Shown: piece after piece, positions 10,330-20,882 of the stretch
How the letters are laid out: every line of letters starts with the position of its first letter
Position numbering within the stretch: position 1 is the first letter of the stretch
From: Lichtheimia corymbifera B2541
Lineage: Eukaryota; Mucoromycota; Mucoromycetes; Mucorales; Lichtheimiaceae
Direction: 5' to 3'
Assembly: GCA_000697475.1 (NCBI GenBank)
Contig: JNEU01000706.1
Span: 1-64,000, forward strand
Length of the DNA stretch: 64,000 bases
Program-made: the position numbers and the translations under genes
The notes under the pieces: model-generated
The model's input: only the letters and a program-made list of their open reading frames with translations
What the model was told of the DNA's origin: nothing
Database searches by the model: none

Positions 10330-10960
10330 GATTGCCCCTCCCAATCCTGAAACTTGCACACAAGGTGCTCTAGGGCATGCTGATCAACTTTGTCTTAATA
10401 ACCAACCCACACTTCATTTGAACATTTCGAATGGGAGAGCATAATGGGGGATTGACTATGACGGATGGAAATTGGGAAAGCGCCGGATTTATGAAAAAGT
10501 CGATTAGTATGTAGTTTCTTAAGATTCCCCATCTCGCACTTGAAACTTGGCCAGACGGTACCCTCGCACATGCTGATCAACTTCATTCATTTAAAAACCG
10601 CATGGTTCATTATGAACATTTTGAATGCGGGGCAGCCCAAAACTAGGAGAAAGTAGGAGGGTAGACGCTCCTGCTCCGCGAGATTGCCCACCTCGAACCT
10701 GAAACTTTCACACAACATCCTTTCGACCACGCCGAGCAATTTCGTTCTCATAAAGACCCCAGAGTTCATTATGAAATCATTGAATGTAGGAGAGACGACG
10801 AATGGATGAAAACATAAATAGGGTGTACGGCCGTGCGCGCCGATATTGCTGGTGGGGACGTCGAAACTTGGCCAGGAGGTGCTCTCGGTCATGCTGATCA
10901 ATATCATTCTCATAAAGCCTCTACACATCGCTATGGAGATTTGGAGAAACAGGCGCCTTC
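10330..10960 (+). repeat. Four decayed tandem copies of the palindrome arm
   Basis: Four related segments begin near 10347, 10540, 10700 and 10861. Each reads roughly TGAAACTTG, then a C/G-rich stretch with GATCAA or GAGCAA, then TTCAT or TTCTC, then a run ending TTCAT...GAA. All match the right arm of the palindromes (GTGAAACTTGCACAC... GCAACTTTGTTCGATTGAAG...TTTCATTG). Spacing is about 193, 160 and 161 bp, so single arms were tandemly amplified and then diverged. The last copy leads into the spacer that starts the palindrome array. Confidence 0.65.
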
Positions 10961-11004
10961 ATGTTTTACCTATGCTGTAAGCGTGATACCATAGGAAAGG
11001 TGGT

Positions 11005-12390
11005 GTTTGTTCATTGTGAAGTAGCTTGACCCTGATAGAGCGGAAGGTGCAGAGGGACTTCTTTGTGTCACAAAACTCATTTGCATGATACTTCACAATC
11101 AACAAAGAGCCACCTTTTATATAGCATCATGGTTACAGCATATGTAAACCATAAAGATGCCTGTATCTCTAAACTTTACAATGAAACGTGGGGTCTTCAA
11201 TCGAACAAAGTTGCTCGTCGGGGTGAAGCGCACCTTGGGTGCAAGTTTCACGATCGTCGTGGCCAATCTCAGATTCACCCAATGTCACCACCAGCCAAAG
11301 TTGAAAAAAAATTCGAGAGGTCGACCCACGATCCACTTTGGCTGGTGGTGACATTGCGAAATCTAGGATCGACGAGCCTGATCGTGAAACTTGCACCCAA
11401 GGTGCGCTTCACCCCGACGAGCAACTTTGTTCGATTGAAGACCCCACGTTTCATTGTAAAGTTTAGAGATACAGCTATCTTTATGTTTTTACTATGATGT
11501 ACGCGTAAGGCTATATGACAAGCGGTGTTTGTTCATTGTAAAGTATCATGCAAATGAGCTGTGTTGCACAAAGAAGTCCGTCTGCATCTTTGGCTCTATC
11601 AGGGTCAACCTACTTGACAATGAACAAAGACCACTTGCTATATAACATTACGGTTACAGCATAGTAAAAACATAAAAGGTGCCTATATCTCTAAACTTTA
11701 CAATGAAACATGGGCTCTTCAATCGAACAAAGTTGCGCGGCGGGGTGAAGCGCACCTTGTGTGCAAGTTTCACGATCTAGCTCGCCAATCTCAAGATTCA
11801 CCCAATGTCACCACCAGCCAAAGTGGATCGGGTCGACCTCTTGAATTTTTTTCGAGGAGGCTGGTGGTGACATTGGGTGAATCTTGAGATTGGCGAGCTA
11901 GATCGTGAAACTTGCACACAAGGTGCGCTACACCCCGCCGCGCAACTTTGTTCTATTGAAGACCCCACGCTTCATTGTAAAGTTTAGAGATACAACCCCC
12001 TTTATGTTTTACATATGCTGTAAGCGTGATGCTATATGACAAGTGGTGTTTGTTCGTTGTCAACTAGGAAGACCCAGATAGAGCCGAAGATGCAGACGGA
12101 CTTCTTTGTGCAACACAGCTCATTTGCATGATACTTCCCAATGAACGAACGCCACTCTCCATATAACATCACGCTTACAACAGCATATGTAAACCATAAA
12201 GGTGCCTGTATCTCTAAACTTCACAATGAAACGTGGGGTCTTCAATCGAACAAAGTTGCTCGGCGGGGTCAAGTGCACCTTGTGTGTAAGTTTCACGATC
12301 AAGCACGCCGAACCTAGATTTTCGCAATGCCACCACCTGCCAAAGTGAATCGGGGTCGACCTCTTGGATTTTTTTTCGACGAACAACATT
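11005..12390. repeat. Array of palindromic repeats B, C, D with alternating spacers
   Basis: The same inverted-repeat unit as at 8029 recurs with its left-arm landmark (TATCTCTAAACTT) at about 11162, 11683 and 12207, a period near 521-523 bp. Copy B centres near 11318 and copy C near 11840; copy D has only the left arm and centre and breaks off near 12390. The roughly 120-bp spacers alternate in orientation: the spacer after B contains TCATGCAAATGAGCTGTG, and the one after C is its reverse complement, as is the one before B. The palindromes therefore extend through the spacers and overlap. No protein is plausibly encoded. Confidence 0.9.
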
Positions 12391-12489
12391 TGCGAAATTG
12401 TTTATTTTGTTGGTTAGCTGGATTACGTTACTACCATGCCTATATTTTTGGTGTGATCGAGGTCGGATTTTGGTGCGTGCGTAGTAATT

Positions 12490-12605
12490 TCATATGCGTG
12501 ATATTCAAACTCAAAACTAGGACCCAAGCTTCACTTTTAGATGCAGCAGAAAGACAGCAGCAACATGATCATCTACTTCGATTGGTGAGCGTATCAAGGA
12601 AATGA
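12490..12605 (+). repeat. Segmental duplication, left flank, copy 2
   Basis: Direct-repeat partner of 5430-5572 (shared ACCCAAGCTT, AGACAGCAGCAAC, TGATCATCTACTTC, GCGTATCAAGGAAA). It begins shortly after palindrome D breaks off. Confidence 0.75.
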
Positions 12606-13061
12606 ACATACTTATGTCACCTACAAAAGACCACCTTTCAAGTGGCAGGCGGATTATCAGCTGCAATTTCCTATCACTTCCAACTCGGTACTTCAAGATG
12701 CTTGACCACCTTATCATTTCGATCCACCATGACAACAATTCTCACGCCTCCGACTCACATATAAACAAGTCTCTTTGCACCAACACTATCATACGCCCTT
12801 TCGTTCTACTTGTATGCATATCGTCATCAATGGCCTTTAGTAAGTCTCAAGGATAGCCTTTATGTGATTGCCAAAATGAAGGTACTCATGCATTCATCTT
12901 TTCTTGTTTCATTTATAGCTCATATCATTTGCCTTTACCACTTGAAGTGCTCATTGGTGTCTAATGGCATTTGACTCTATTCTTTGAAGAACCCTTTGCG
13001 GTAGGTATAAACATCATTTTTATATATTAAAAGAATGCCTATTCTGAGAGGAATTTGGAAC
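12606..13061. other. Gene-free stretch
   Basis: About 450 bp with short open frames only and no recognised feature. It lies between the duplicated flank and the decayed gene, like 5573-5673 in copy 1. Confidence 0.4.
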
Positions 13062-14206
13062 TTATTTGTAGGTGACATAAGTACATGCGATAGATATACG
13101 TCTCTTATAAAGGCTCCCCAACGTAAGGCTGCACCATGCTTCTGGTTTGTTAAGCCATAAACCTCGTGAATCTGCGTCGATAGGTGCCACTTGTTGAAAG
13201 GCGTTGTGTAAAGGATGGTGCACCATCATGCTCACGTGTCTCATTGCAGATGCAAAGAACGACGTGCCTTGTGCCAAGCCCAGAGCCCAATCCTCCCACA
13301 AGCCCATATCATCACGGTCGGTATGTATGTGTAATGCGGATTTGTTCAATCGCCATAGCCTTCTCACTTGATTTCGTCTTTGCTCACTATATGGCATACC
13401 CTCTACAATACCATGCTGCTGTATGTTTTCAAGTGCGAATTCTCTTTGATCTGCATGGTCAACCTCGCGTACAATGGGTGGCTGTCGTCGGAAAATCTCT
13501 TCATGTCGTCGTCGAATCTCATCTTTCAATGCATATATATCTCCAAAATAGCCGCCACGATCTCAGCTGATTCAATGCAGTACTACGTTCGCCATATCGC
13601 TCATTCCCAGGATCTATGTGCGGGATCAAGATCGTCAAACGTTGCTGGCTTGTCTCATCGGTGCCATCGTTGAGCACCCAATCGTTATCTGAAGGATGGC
13701 TATCAGCTGTGGGATACCAACATATTGGAGGTATCGATTTCCTTCTTGGAAGCTGAGGCCATTATGATGTAGAAAATCTGCAAAGCCAACGCTTGACACC
13801 CAACTTGAGAAAGATACGGTGACAATAGGTAATACAGTGTTCATGTACAATTGAAGTTGATCGATTGCATCAACTCGTGTGCTGACGGTGTCTTTCCATG
13901 GATAGAGGTCGATGAATGGAAACGGTCGGGCCGTAAACCGACAATCGGGAATATCAAGACCGCCTAATCCTGTCAGCATTTGTTCCGTGAGATCGCCAGC
14001 TCTTGATTCACCACCCACAAAAGATCTGGCATAGTGGCGTTGTCATAATCCGCTACAGGGATATCTGCATGTAGCCTCTCCAATCCGCTTACCGACAACG
14101 CGTCCAAGTGGTACATCGGCACCAATTTCGAGCACCCTAGCAGTACGATTGATACGATCAATCCACGGTTGCAAAAGTTGTGGATGAAATGGTTGCTGAT
14201 TTGCAT
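13062..14206 (-). pseudogene. Decayed gene of unknown family, copy 2
   Basis: Unrecognised family, paralogous to the gene at 5674-6905. It has the same strand and the same flanking duplications, and its C-terminal part (GLWLNKPEAW...LTLGSLYKRR) resembles the end of copy 1. Coding-like blocks lie in different frames: 14206-13973 (VPMYHLDALSVSGLERLHAD), 14018-13635 (FIDLYPWKDTVSTRVDAIDQ, then VSFSSWVSSVGFADFLHHNG) and 13529-13062. Frame changes occur near 13990 and 13640-13530. The 5' end of copy 1 has no clear match here, so the two copies appear to have kept different parts. It is probably non-functional; unrecognised introns are the alternative. Confidence 0.42.
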
Positions 14207-14372
14207 GCCGTTGAAATTATGTAAAAAAATGCGATTGAAACTGCTCCAGAAGACTCATTTGCTCTTGACTAGGCTGATACGATGATAACACTCCGCCGTA
14301 TTGTGTGTTGAGGAGGTTGTTAACATCAAATAAAGCGATGATGATTTTTTTCTCTCATGCCAAGCATGGCTA

Positions 14373-15421
14373 TGAAGTTGAATGGAACTGCCTCTAGTGC
14401 AGATCTTGGTGATAGTAGCAAATATTCAAGTGAGAACCTTAAAGACTGAAGCGGAGAAGGGTTCACGAGAACATTGATTGTGGTATCTCAATGTAAGGAT
14501 GTAGAGCTCCACTCATAGGGCATAGGTGTGTAAAAAGGATAGGATTGGGATATAGAATGATGGATGAAAAGAAATAGATGGGGTTTACATATGGCATACA
14601 CGGTTGTTGTGATTGACTTTAGGGGCACTAGGTGCGTTGAAATATCAAAGGAGAATGGGGATAATTGAAAAAGGGTAAAATGAATGTGTTTATGTGGATG
14701 TTGAACGTGAAGAAAGGTGTACAAATGATTGGGAGCTGGACTTTTGGCCCTTTTTAGCTTTTCATTGTTGTCGTACTTCCATTGTTGTCGTACTTCCATT
14801 GTTGTCGTACTTCCATTGTTGTCGCCGTCATTGTGATGTTTTGGCTCTTGTGGTCAGGTAAAGTATGATCACAATGTTTGGTAAATCACGTACTCATATA
14901 CTTATTCCATTTCTTTTAGTTCAGCTATCTCCCTTGATGGTATTGGTGTTTATCATTGAAATTGGCATGGTGTATATGTTAGAGTTAAGATACCCATCAT
15001 CATCACCACAGCCCAAATCATGATCATATAACGCTCCCAATGCCCATGCATCTACCAACAAAGTTCTTTATTTGGAAGCACAGCAAATAAACAACAGCAA
15101 TGCTCCATTTATATGATATGGCCTGTTTGTCCTGGTTGGGTAAAGTGTCTTCACCTTGTGAGTGCATGGAGGATACACCTTTTTATGTTATCATTAGAGT
15201 GCAGGATACACGCCCAGTTTTTGTTGTCAACAATGGAATGCAGTTCTAGTCTACCCAAAACCTGTTCAAAGAGGTAGCTGATTTCTTGGATCAAGAGAAG
15301 GAATCTTTTTGTTTCGGTTATCATGATCTCTTACCCACGGATGATGATCAATGCTTTGGTACAACCTGCCAACCGTGTACAATTATCATGCAACAAGGCG
15401 GCATCACGCATCAATGACTAC
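14373..15421 (+). repeat. Segmental duplication, right flank, copy 2
   Basis: Direct-repeat partner of 6930-7926, colinear along its whole length with scattered substitutions and small insertions and deletions. Blocks such as GGAACTGCCTCTAGTGCAGA and GTACAATTATCATGCAAC are unchanged. Similarity ends near TCAATGACTA at both copies. Confidence 0.85.
14763..14826 (+). repeat. 18-bp tandem repeat in the duplicated leader
   Basis: The unit CATTGTTGTCGTACTTCC occurs three times in a row, followed by a partial copy. The matching place in copy 1 (7312-7345) has a single related unit, so the expansion happened after the segmental duplication or was lost from copy 1. Confidence 0.85.
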
Positions 15422-16046
15422 AACTCAAAATTAGAACACTCTGCGGGCTCCTTTCCGAAAAACTAATCAGAGCATCACGTCCAACTTTACATGCGCCACC
15501 AAATCACATACTATGCCCTCCTATCCCCCTTACAGTGCTCATCATTTTATTTCGCAATTGAATAAACCAGTGCTCGACTTTATGAAATCGCTTGTTTCAA
15601 CGTTGATGAGCAATTATCTTCCATCAGCTAGGCCTTGTACTCATTCCCACTCAAGGTTGTCAAGCTACAATGCAAAAATTTCCACACGGTGAATGAGCCA
15701 ATCAATGGGACGCATTAGGTTTGCTTTGATGTCGGAATAAGGCTGAGAGGTCCGAGCTCCTTGCTGAGCTTATCCATGCTGCATAACACGAGCCACTTTT
15801 TACTGCTACACACCATATCACAAGAACATCATACATGTAATAATAAATCAGTCATAAAAATAATGATGAGGAATGACCTCTGTAAATCATGAGAGAATAC
15901 TTCTTTTTTTTTGTGTTATTCAGATGCAAAATGTTATTTACAGCCGGTCTAGATAGTAGATAGCAATGACATAATAAAGCATGTGGTGTGTTTTGTGAAG
16001 GGCACGAGGGATGATGATAAAGGCAGGGAACTATAAAGTTTTCCTT
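15422..16046. other. Gene-free border between accessory and housekeeping parts
   Basis: About 620 bp with no supported gene or repeat. It ends at the 3' side of the fibrillarin gene. Repeats are dense to its left and rare to its right. Confidence 0.45.
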
Positions 16047-17061
16047 TTACTTGCTGCGAACGTACTTGCCAACCACAACAGCGTGATCTCTTTCATAAGG
16101 TTCAAGGGTAAGCTGTTCTTGTGGCTTGATGCGTTCTTCCTGCAACTTTTTGACTTCACGAGCAAACACGGTGGCCGCATCAACAGTAGAATCGATACAA
16201 GAGGCCTTGATGGAGATGACGATATGGCCATTGTTCTTCAAAAAGTGGTGTGCGTTGAGAGCGATAATACGAGCTTGATCGGGTTGAGCAACATCAGCAA
16301 AGATAACATCGACCATGGGAACGAGCATGCGGTACTTGTGGGGATGACGAGCATCTTCAACAATAGGAACAACGTTGGTACGCTTCTTTGCCATGTTGAT
16401 CAAATCACGACCGGAACGATGAGAGAATTCGACGGCATAGACAGCACCTTCAGGACCAACGACATCGGCAACATGAGAGACGGAAGTACCAGAAGCACCA
16501 CCGAGATATAAAACCTTTTTGCCAGGAGCAATGTGAATGTGATCAACACCACCGAGAACAGCAGCAGCCAACTTGGATCTGAAAGGATTCCACACACGGT
16601 ATTCAATCTTGGTGCCTTCGGGGCCATCAATGGAAACACGCTTTTCACCATAAACGGATTCACCAGGGACAAGGTTCTTGGTAACAAGCAAATCTTCTTT
16701 ACCACGGGCAACAAAGATACCTTCATGACGATGGGGTTCAATGATGACCTTGTTACCACCCTTGGCACCACCCTTGGCACCACCACGGCCACCACGAGCA
16801 CCGCCACGAGCACCACCACGGCCACCACGGCCACCAGGCTTGCCAACGCCACCACCACGACCTATACATTCATATACGTGAGTTGATCCGACTCGATTAT
16901 GGCTACGATCCATAAAGAAGAGTTGTGTAATTACCTCCACGGCCACCGAATCCACCTCGTCCACCACCACGAGGACCACCGAATCCACCACGGCCACCAC
17001 CACGGCCGCCACCTCTGCCGCCACGGGGAGCACCTCGACCACGATTGCCGTCAAAACCCAT
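16047..17061 (-). CDS. NOP1: Fibrillarin, rRNA 2'-O-methyltransferase
   Basis: The catalytic subunit of box C/D snoRNPs in the nucleolus. It uses S-adenosylmethionine to methylate ribose 2'-OH groups of pre-rRNA at sites set by guide snoRNAs. Two exons (17061-16935 and 16861-16047; GTAATT...ATAG intron) give 313 residues. The N-terminal 75 or so are an RGG-rich region ([16 protein letters not shown] and similar), split by the intron. The methyltransferase fold follows, with the SAM-binding part [18 protein letters not shown], then [16 protein letters not shown] and [16 protein letters not shown]. The frame running straight through the intron has an unrelated valine-rich start and is not the real N-terminus. 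It is close to full length and intact. Confidence 0.97.
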
Positions 17062-17335
17062 TATGTTGTTGTGTCTGTTGTTTGGGGGGTGTTGTAGTGG
17101 TTAAGAAAAAGTATATCGCACAAGCGATTTTTTTTGTTGAAATAGAGAGAGGGAATACAACTGTCAAAAATCTCGGTGCACAAGTTTTGCTTTCGCTTGT
17201 CACGGAGAACAACGTCACTTTGACCAATGGTTTGATTGGTGCTCTAGTTACACTGGTGAAATGCAAAAAATCATGGTTGTCATGACACCCAAAAAAATAC
17301 GAGTGAGTGTGGTGTTTATTTACAATAATCCAAAT

Positions 17336-18862
17336 CTAGTTTTCTAATACATCTTTCATCGACGTAGTTGCAGACCCTCGTTTCTTTGGCTGAGGCGTGG
17401 TTGCTGATGGCTTCCATCCAATCTACAATGTTTGCGTTAGTTGGCACCTTCCCATGTCATCACGTATAATATCTTACCATGTAAATAATCTCAAATGTAG
17501 CTGGAATAGTACCATCAGGATTGCCATGAAGCTCTATATATAAGCCCAAAGTCAACAATCAAAGCCTCGTTCATTGTCTTTTTAAAGAAATTACCTTTAT
17601 AGATAGCAGCAGCAGCCATAAGAGTATCACGGTGGAGCATAGGTCGTCTATTAAAAAGTACCATACATGAATAAAATGACATCTTTAAATGACTGCATAC
17701 TTACCGAGTTAATACTGCGTTATTTTCACCCATGGCTTTCAAATCATCCATCAATTCAAACATGGAAGGGTAGTTGACTTGGATTTCATCCACATCCACC
17801 GTTGTCAGCACAAAGCCAGCACGACTGAGTAGGCGAGCAATATCACTAGAATCTATATTATTTCTCAGAATGAGTCGATCCAGCATAGAGTGATCAAGGT
17901 TGTTGTTGTTGTTGAGTACCTGTCATTGGAGATACATGTGGCGAGACACCGCTTTCTCGTTCCGTTTCAGCAAGTTGCAGCGATGTTCTACACCCCCAAA
18001 AGCTTTAGCATATGTACATCAAATGCTCGGTTATAGCACAATACCTTAATTCAAAAAGAGTGTCACCACCAAGAATGGCACCAACAAATACACCATCCGG
18101 TTCCAATGCCTTACGTACTTGAATAAGAGCACCTAGATGAGAGTATCTCTCTATTCAGCCCTCTCTGGCCATGTCAGTTTGGTCATCCTTTCCTTACCAG
18201 GTAAATCATTCACCCAATGCATCGACATGCTGCTGACCACTGCTTCCAATGAATCCTCCTTGAAAGGTAAATATTCTTCATCCACAACCTTGCGCTCAAC
18301 CTCGACTACGGAATACAACAGCACGTCAAAGGGCGACCTTCTTCACCAAAGTACTTTTACCATACCTGGATAGTACTGATCCATATCTCTCTTCAAGGCT
18401 TGTTCTAAATCCATTATGTAAGTATGATGACTCTTTGATGATCGACTGCCAAAACAACCCCACCTGACATATCACACATGATCAGTTTCTTCATATTATC
18501 CTTGCTAAGGTGCTTTACAATGTGTCCACAACCCGAACCAAGGTCCACCACTGTATGAAAATCGCGTTTGATATCCTGGCGAGAGAGAGTTGTATCAGTA
18601 GGACCATTCATACAACCATAGTTAGTTTTCTCTCCCTTACCGCCAAGCGATCGGCAACACGAGCAGCCACCTCGTCTCTAAGGTAATCGACTGTGCGACT
18701 GCTTTCAACATCCATGGCAGCACGATCCTTTTGACGACGTTTGGCATCGCGATTGAAAACTTGGAATATAGGTGCGGTTTGTGACGAAGAGGCTGTTGCA
18801 TACATGCGACGCCAAGGCAATCGTGTAGTAGCCGTGCGCTGTACGAGACGTGAACGAAGCAT
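17336..18862 (-). CDS. NDUFAF5: Complex I assembly methyltransferase NDUFAF5-like
   Basis: A mitochondrial SAM-dependent protein of the NDUFAF5 (C20orf7) family, which hydroxylates an arginine of NDUFS7 during early assembly of respiratory complex I. Ten exons (first 18862-18641, last 17422-17336) give 326 residues in one consistent frame. The N-terminus is basic and looks like a mitochondrial presequence ([18 protein letters not shown]). The class I methyltransferase motif is [15 protein letters not shown], followed by KKLIMCDMS, then [15 protein letters not shown] and [15 protein letters not shown], which are typical of this family. The gene has unusually many tiny exons (down to 39 nt). 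It sits divergently from no gene; the telobox gene follows 153 bp upstream on the same strand. Confidence 0.95.
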
Positions 18863-19015
18863 GGTTGCAGGACGAAAAACAAACGACTGGCTCCGTACTC
18901 AGCTTTAATGAAATTATTAGGTTTCCAAGGAAACCGTCGACACATCCATCAAACCACGCCATAGACATATTATATAAAAATAAAAGAGCAAATTTATTTG
19001 TATTCAATCCAGTGA

Positions 19016-20547
19016 TTATAACAAGCATTCATAGGGTCCCAGTGGCACTTGTTTCTTTTTACGCCTTTTTGCAATACCTCGCGCTGTAGCACCCAATTGA
19101 TCTCTTGTTCTGTTGCGGAAAATCTCGTATTCCTGGATCTTTGCCCAATTCCTACCGTACAATCTGAGACCTTCTTCAAGGGTCGCAAGCTCCTCCTCTG
19201 TCCATCGGCGATGTTTTACTTGTTTACGAGTGCCTTGAGTTTTAGGAGCTGCAGCAGTGGTGGTACGGGTGGCACGGGTTCTTGATGATTGGTTGTTGCT
19301 GTTGTTGGCTTGATCATCTTGTTGCTGCGTGTTGTCACCAGAAGGCAGACTAGTAGGTACTGGAGATTTCAAATGACCATCCTCTGAATTTAGATGCGGG
19401 ATATGGTAGTTGTGGTTGTTATTCTGTGCTGAATTCCGGCAAAAAGGAGGCATCCATGCAATCGCGCTGGGACTAGGATCGAGTCGTTCTGATCCGTTCA
19501 ACCCATGGTCAATATCAGATCCATTTTCCTCGGCCCATGTATCCAAAGCATCATAGTACTCGTCTTCATTGCTGCTATTATCCCTTGTATGTTCATCTTG
19601 ACTTTCCACATCCTCCTCCTCTGATATTGCTGATACAACGATGGGCACACGTCGATGACGTTTGCCAACTGGGTCTTTTTGATTGTGTGGACGCTTCATT
19701 CCAGCTGATGTCTCGCAATGATCCTAAGAAAGAGATACATGAATAACACTTGCCATATGGCATGCCATGTCCCACAATATATACATATATATATGTACCT
19801 TCCTCCTATCAATAGCTTCCAATACCATAGGTAATGCTTTGAACCACGTCTCTTTCATCCTGTTGGCGTTGACCATGTTTTGCAGATCCCATAACGGTGT
19901 TGAATCCAACTAACAAGCAATATCAGGAAAACAATTGCTTCCAACCTCTGTCATAGTAACATACATATCCAAATTTTGCTTTAAAAGCACTCCATATCCT
20001 TTGGCTCAACAACGCGTCTTTGTCTTTGAGTTCCTTCTGGATCCTTTGTTTGATTTTCTTGATAACATCATCGGTCGTATGGATGCCGGTCGGCCAGCGT
20101 GTCTCGGCAATTGCCCATCTTGTCGCAATAGTTAAAAACAAATCAATGATATCGTCTCGAGCATGAAGTTGCTTGGGAATAAGCTGTGGAAAGAAAATGG
20201 ATATCGCTTCATCGTATCGCACGTTGTCCAACCAGACTGCAGTCGTAAAAGTGGCGACGTTGACTCGATCGATGGCAGACTGAAGCCCATCCACATTGCT
20301 GGCACCTTTGGAAAGAGTGGAATCCCGTATGGCGGTGTAGTCGAGATAGCTATTGTTGTGAATGGGTCGCTTATCGGGAGAGCCTTTCAAAAGAGAACGC
20401 GTCAAAGGACAAATGAAGAAAGGCACAGAGCACCATGCACAATGCATTACTTTGTAGAATGTCGTATATCGTATTCACATTTGTAAAGAAGGAAAGCACG
20501 CCTTGTACAGCTTTCTCTGCGTCCTGGAGAGCCGTGGCAAATGACAT
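19016..20547 (-). CDS. Telobox Myb protein, telomere-repeat binding (TRF/Tbf1-like)
   Basis: Four exons (20547-20451, 20383-19965, 19909-19799, 19723-19016) give 444 residues. The C-terminal part, about 379-430, is a single Myb/SANT domain (RRWTEEELATLEEGLRLYG, then NWAKI) ending in RTRDQLGATAR followed by a basic tail RRKKK. This layout is that of telobox proteins such as TRF1/2, Taz1 and Tbf1, which bind double-stranded TTAGGG-type repeats through a C-terminal Myb. The helical N-terminal half (KQRIQKELKDKDALLSQRIW and others) may be a TRFH-like dimer domain, but I infer this only from position and length. The middle is acidic and Q/N/S-rich. The start ATG at 20547 is the first usable one; a further 5' exon cannot be excluded. 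Confidence 0.8.
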
Positions 20548-20882
20548 GCGCGTAAGAAAGAGTAACGAGGATTCTTCTCAGCTGCAGACATCAAAATTAA
20601 CATGCCGACCACGCCCACCCGCATGATTCTTCTCCATATAATGAAAATGTGCCCCAAATAAAGCTTATCCATTACAAAGATTACGTGAGTGTTGTATGAT
20701 AAGGAAAGAGAGTGAGCGTGCCAGGTACGGATCAGCAAGACGATGACTTGTTGTTCCTGGATCATTGGTCATCGTCTGTTGTAGGCTATAAACAACACCA
20801 ACACCATTCTTTGTGAACACGTAGACCACAAACGAAGGATGAAGGATGTCTTTTTACGGCAGATGTGATTTATTTAAACGAG
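20548..20882. other. Short intergenic stretch
   Basis: About 335 bp between the start of the telobox gene and the end of the acid phosphatase, both on the minus strand. It should hold the telobox promoter and the phosphatase 3' end. No other feature seen. Confidence 0.4.

Noticed and set aside
10330..12390. CRISPR-like array
   Set aside because: Repeats are hundreds of bases long and palindromic, spacers are conserved inverted copies, and the organism is a eukaryote.
16011..16511. Plus-strand open frame of 166 codons opposite fibrillarin
   Set aside because: Shadow of a biased coding region; no homology-like motif, whereas the minus strand is clearly fibrillarin.
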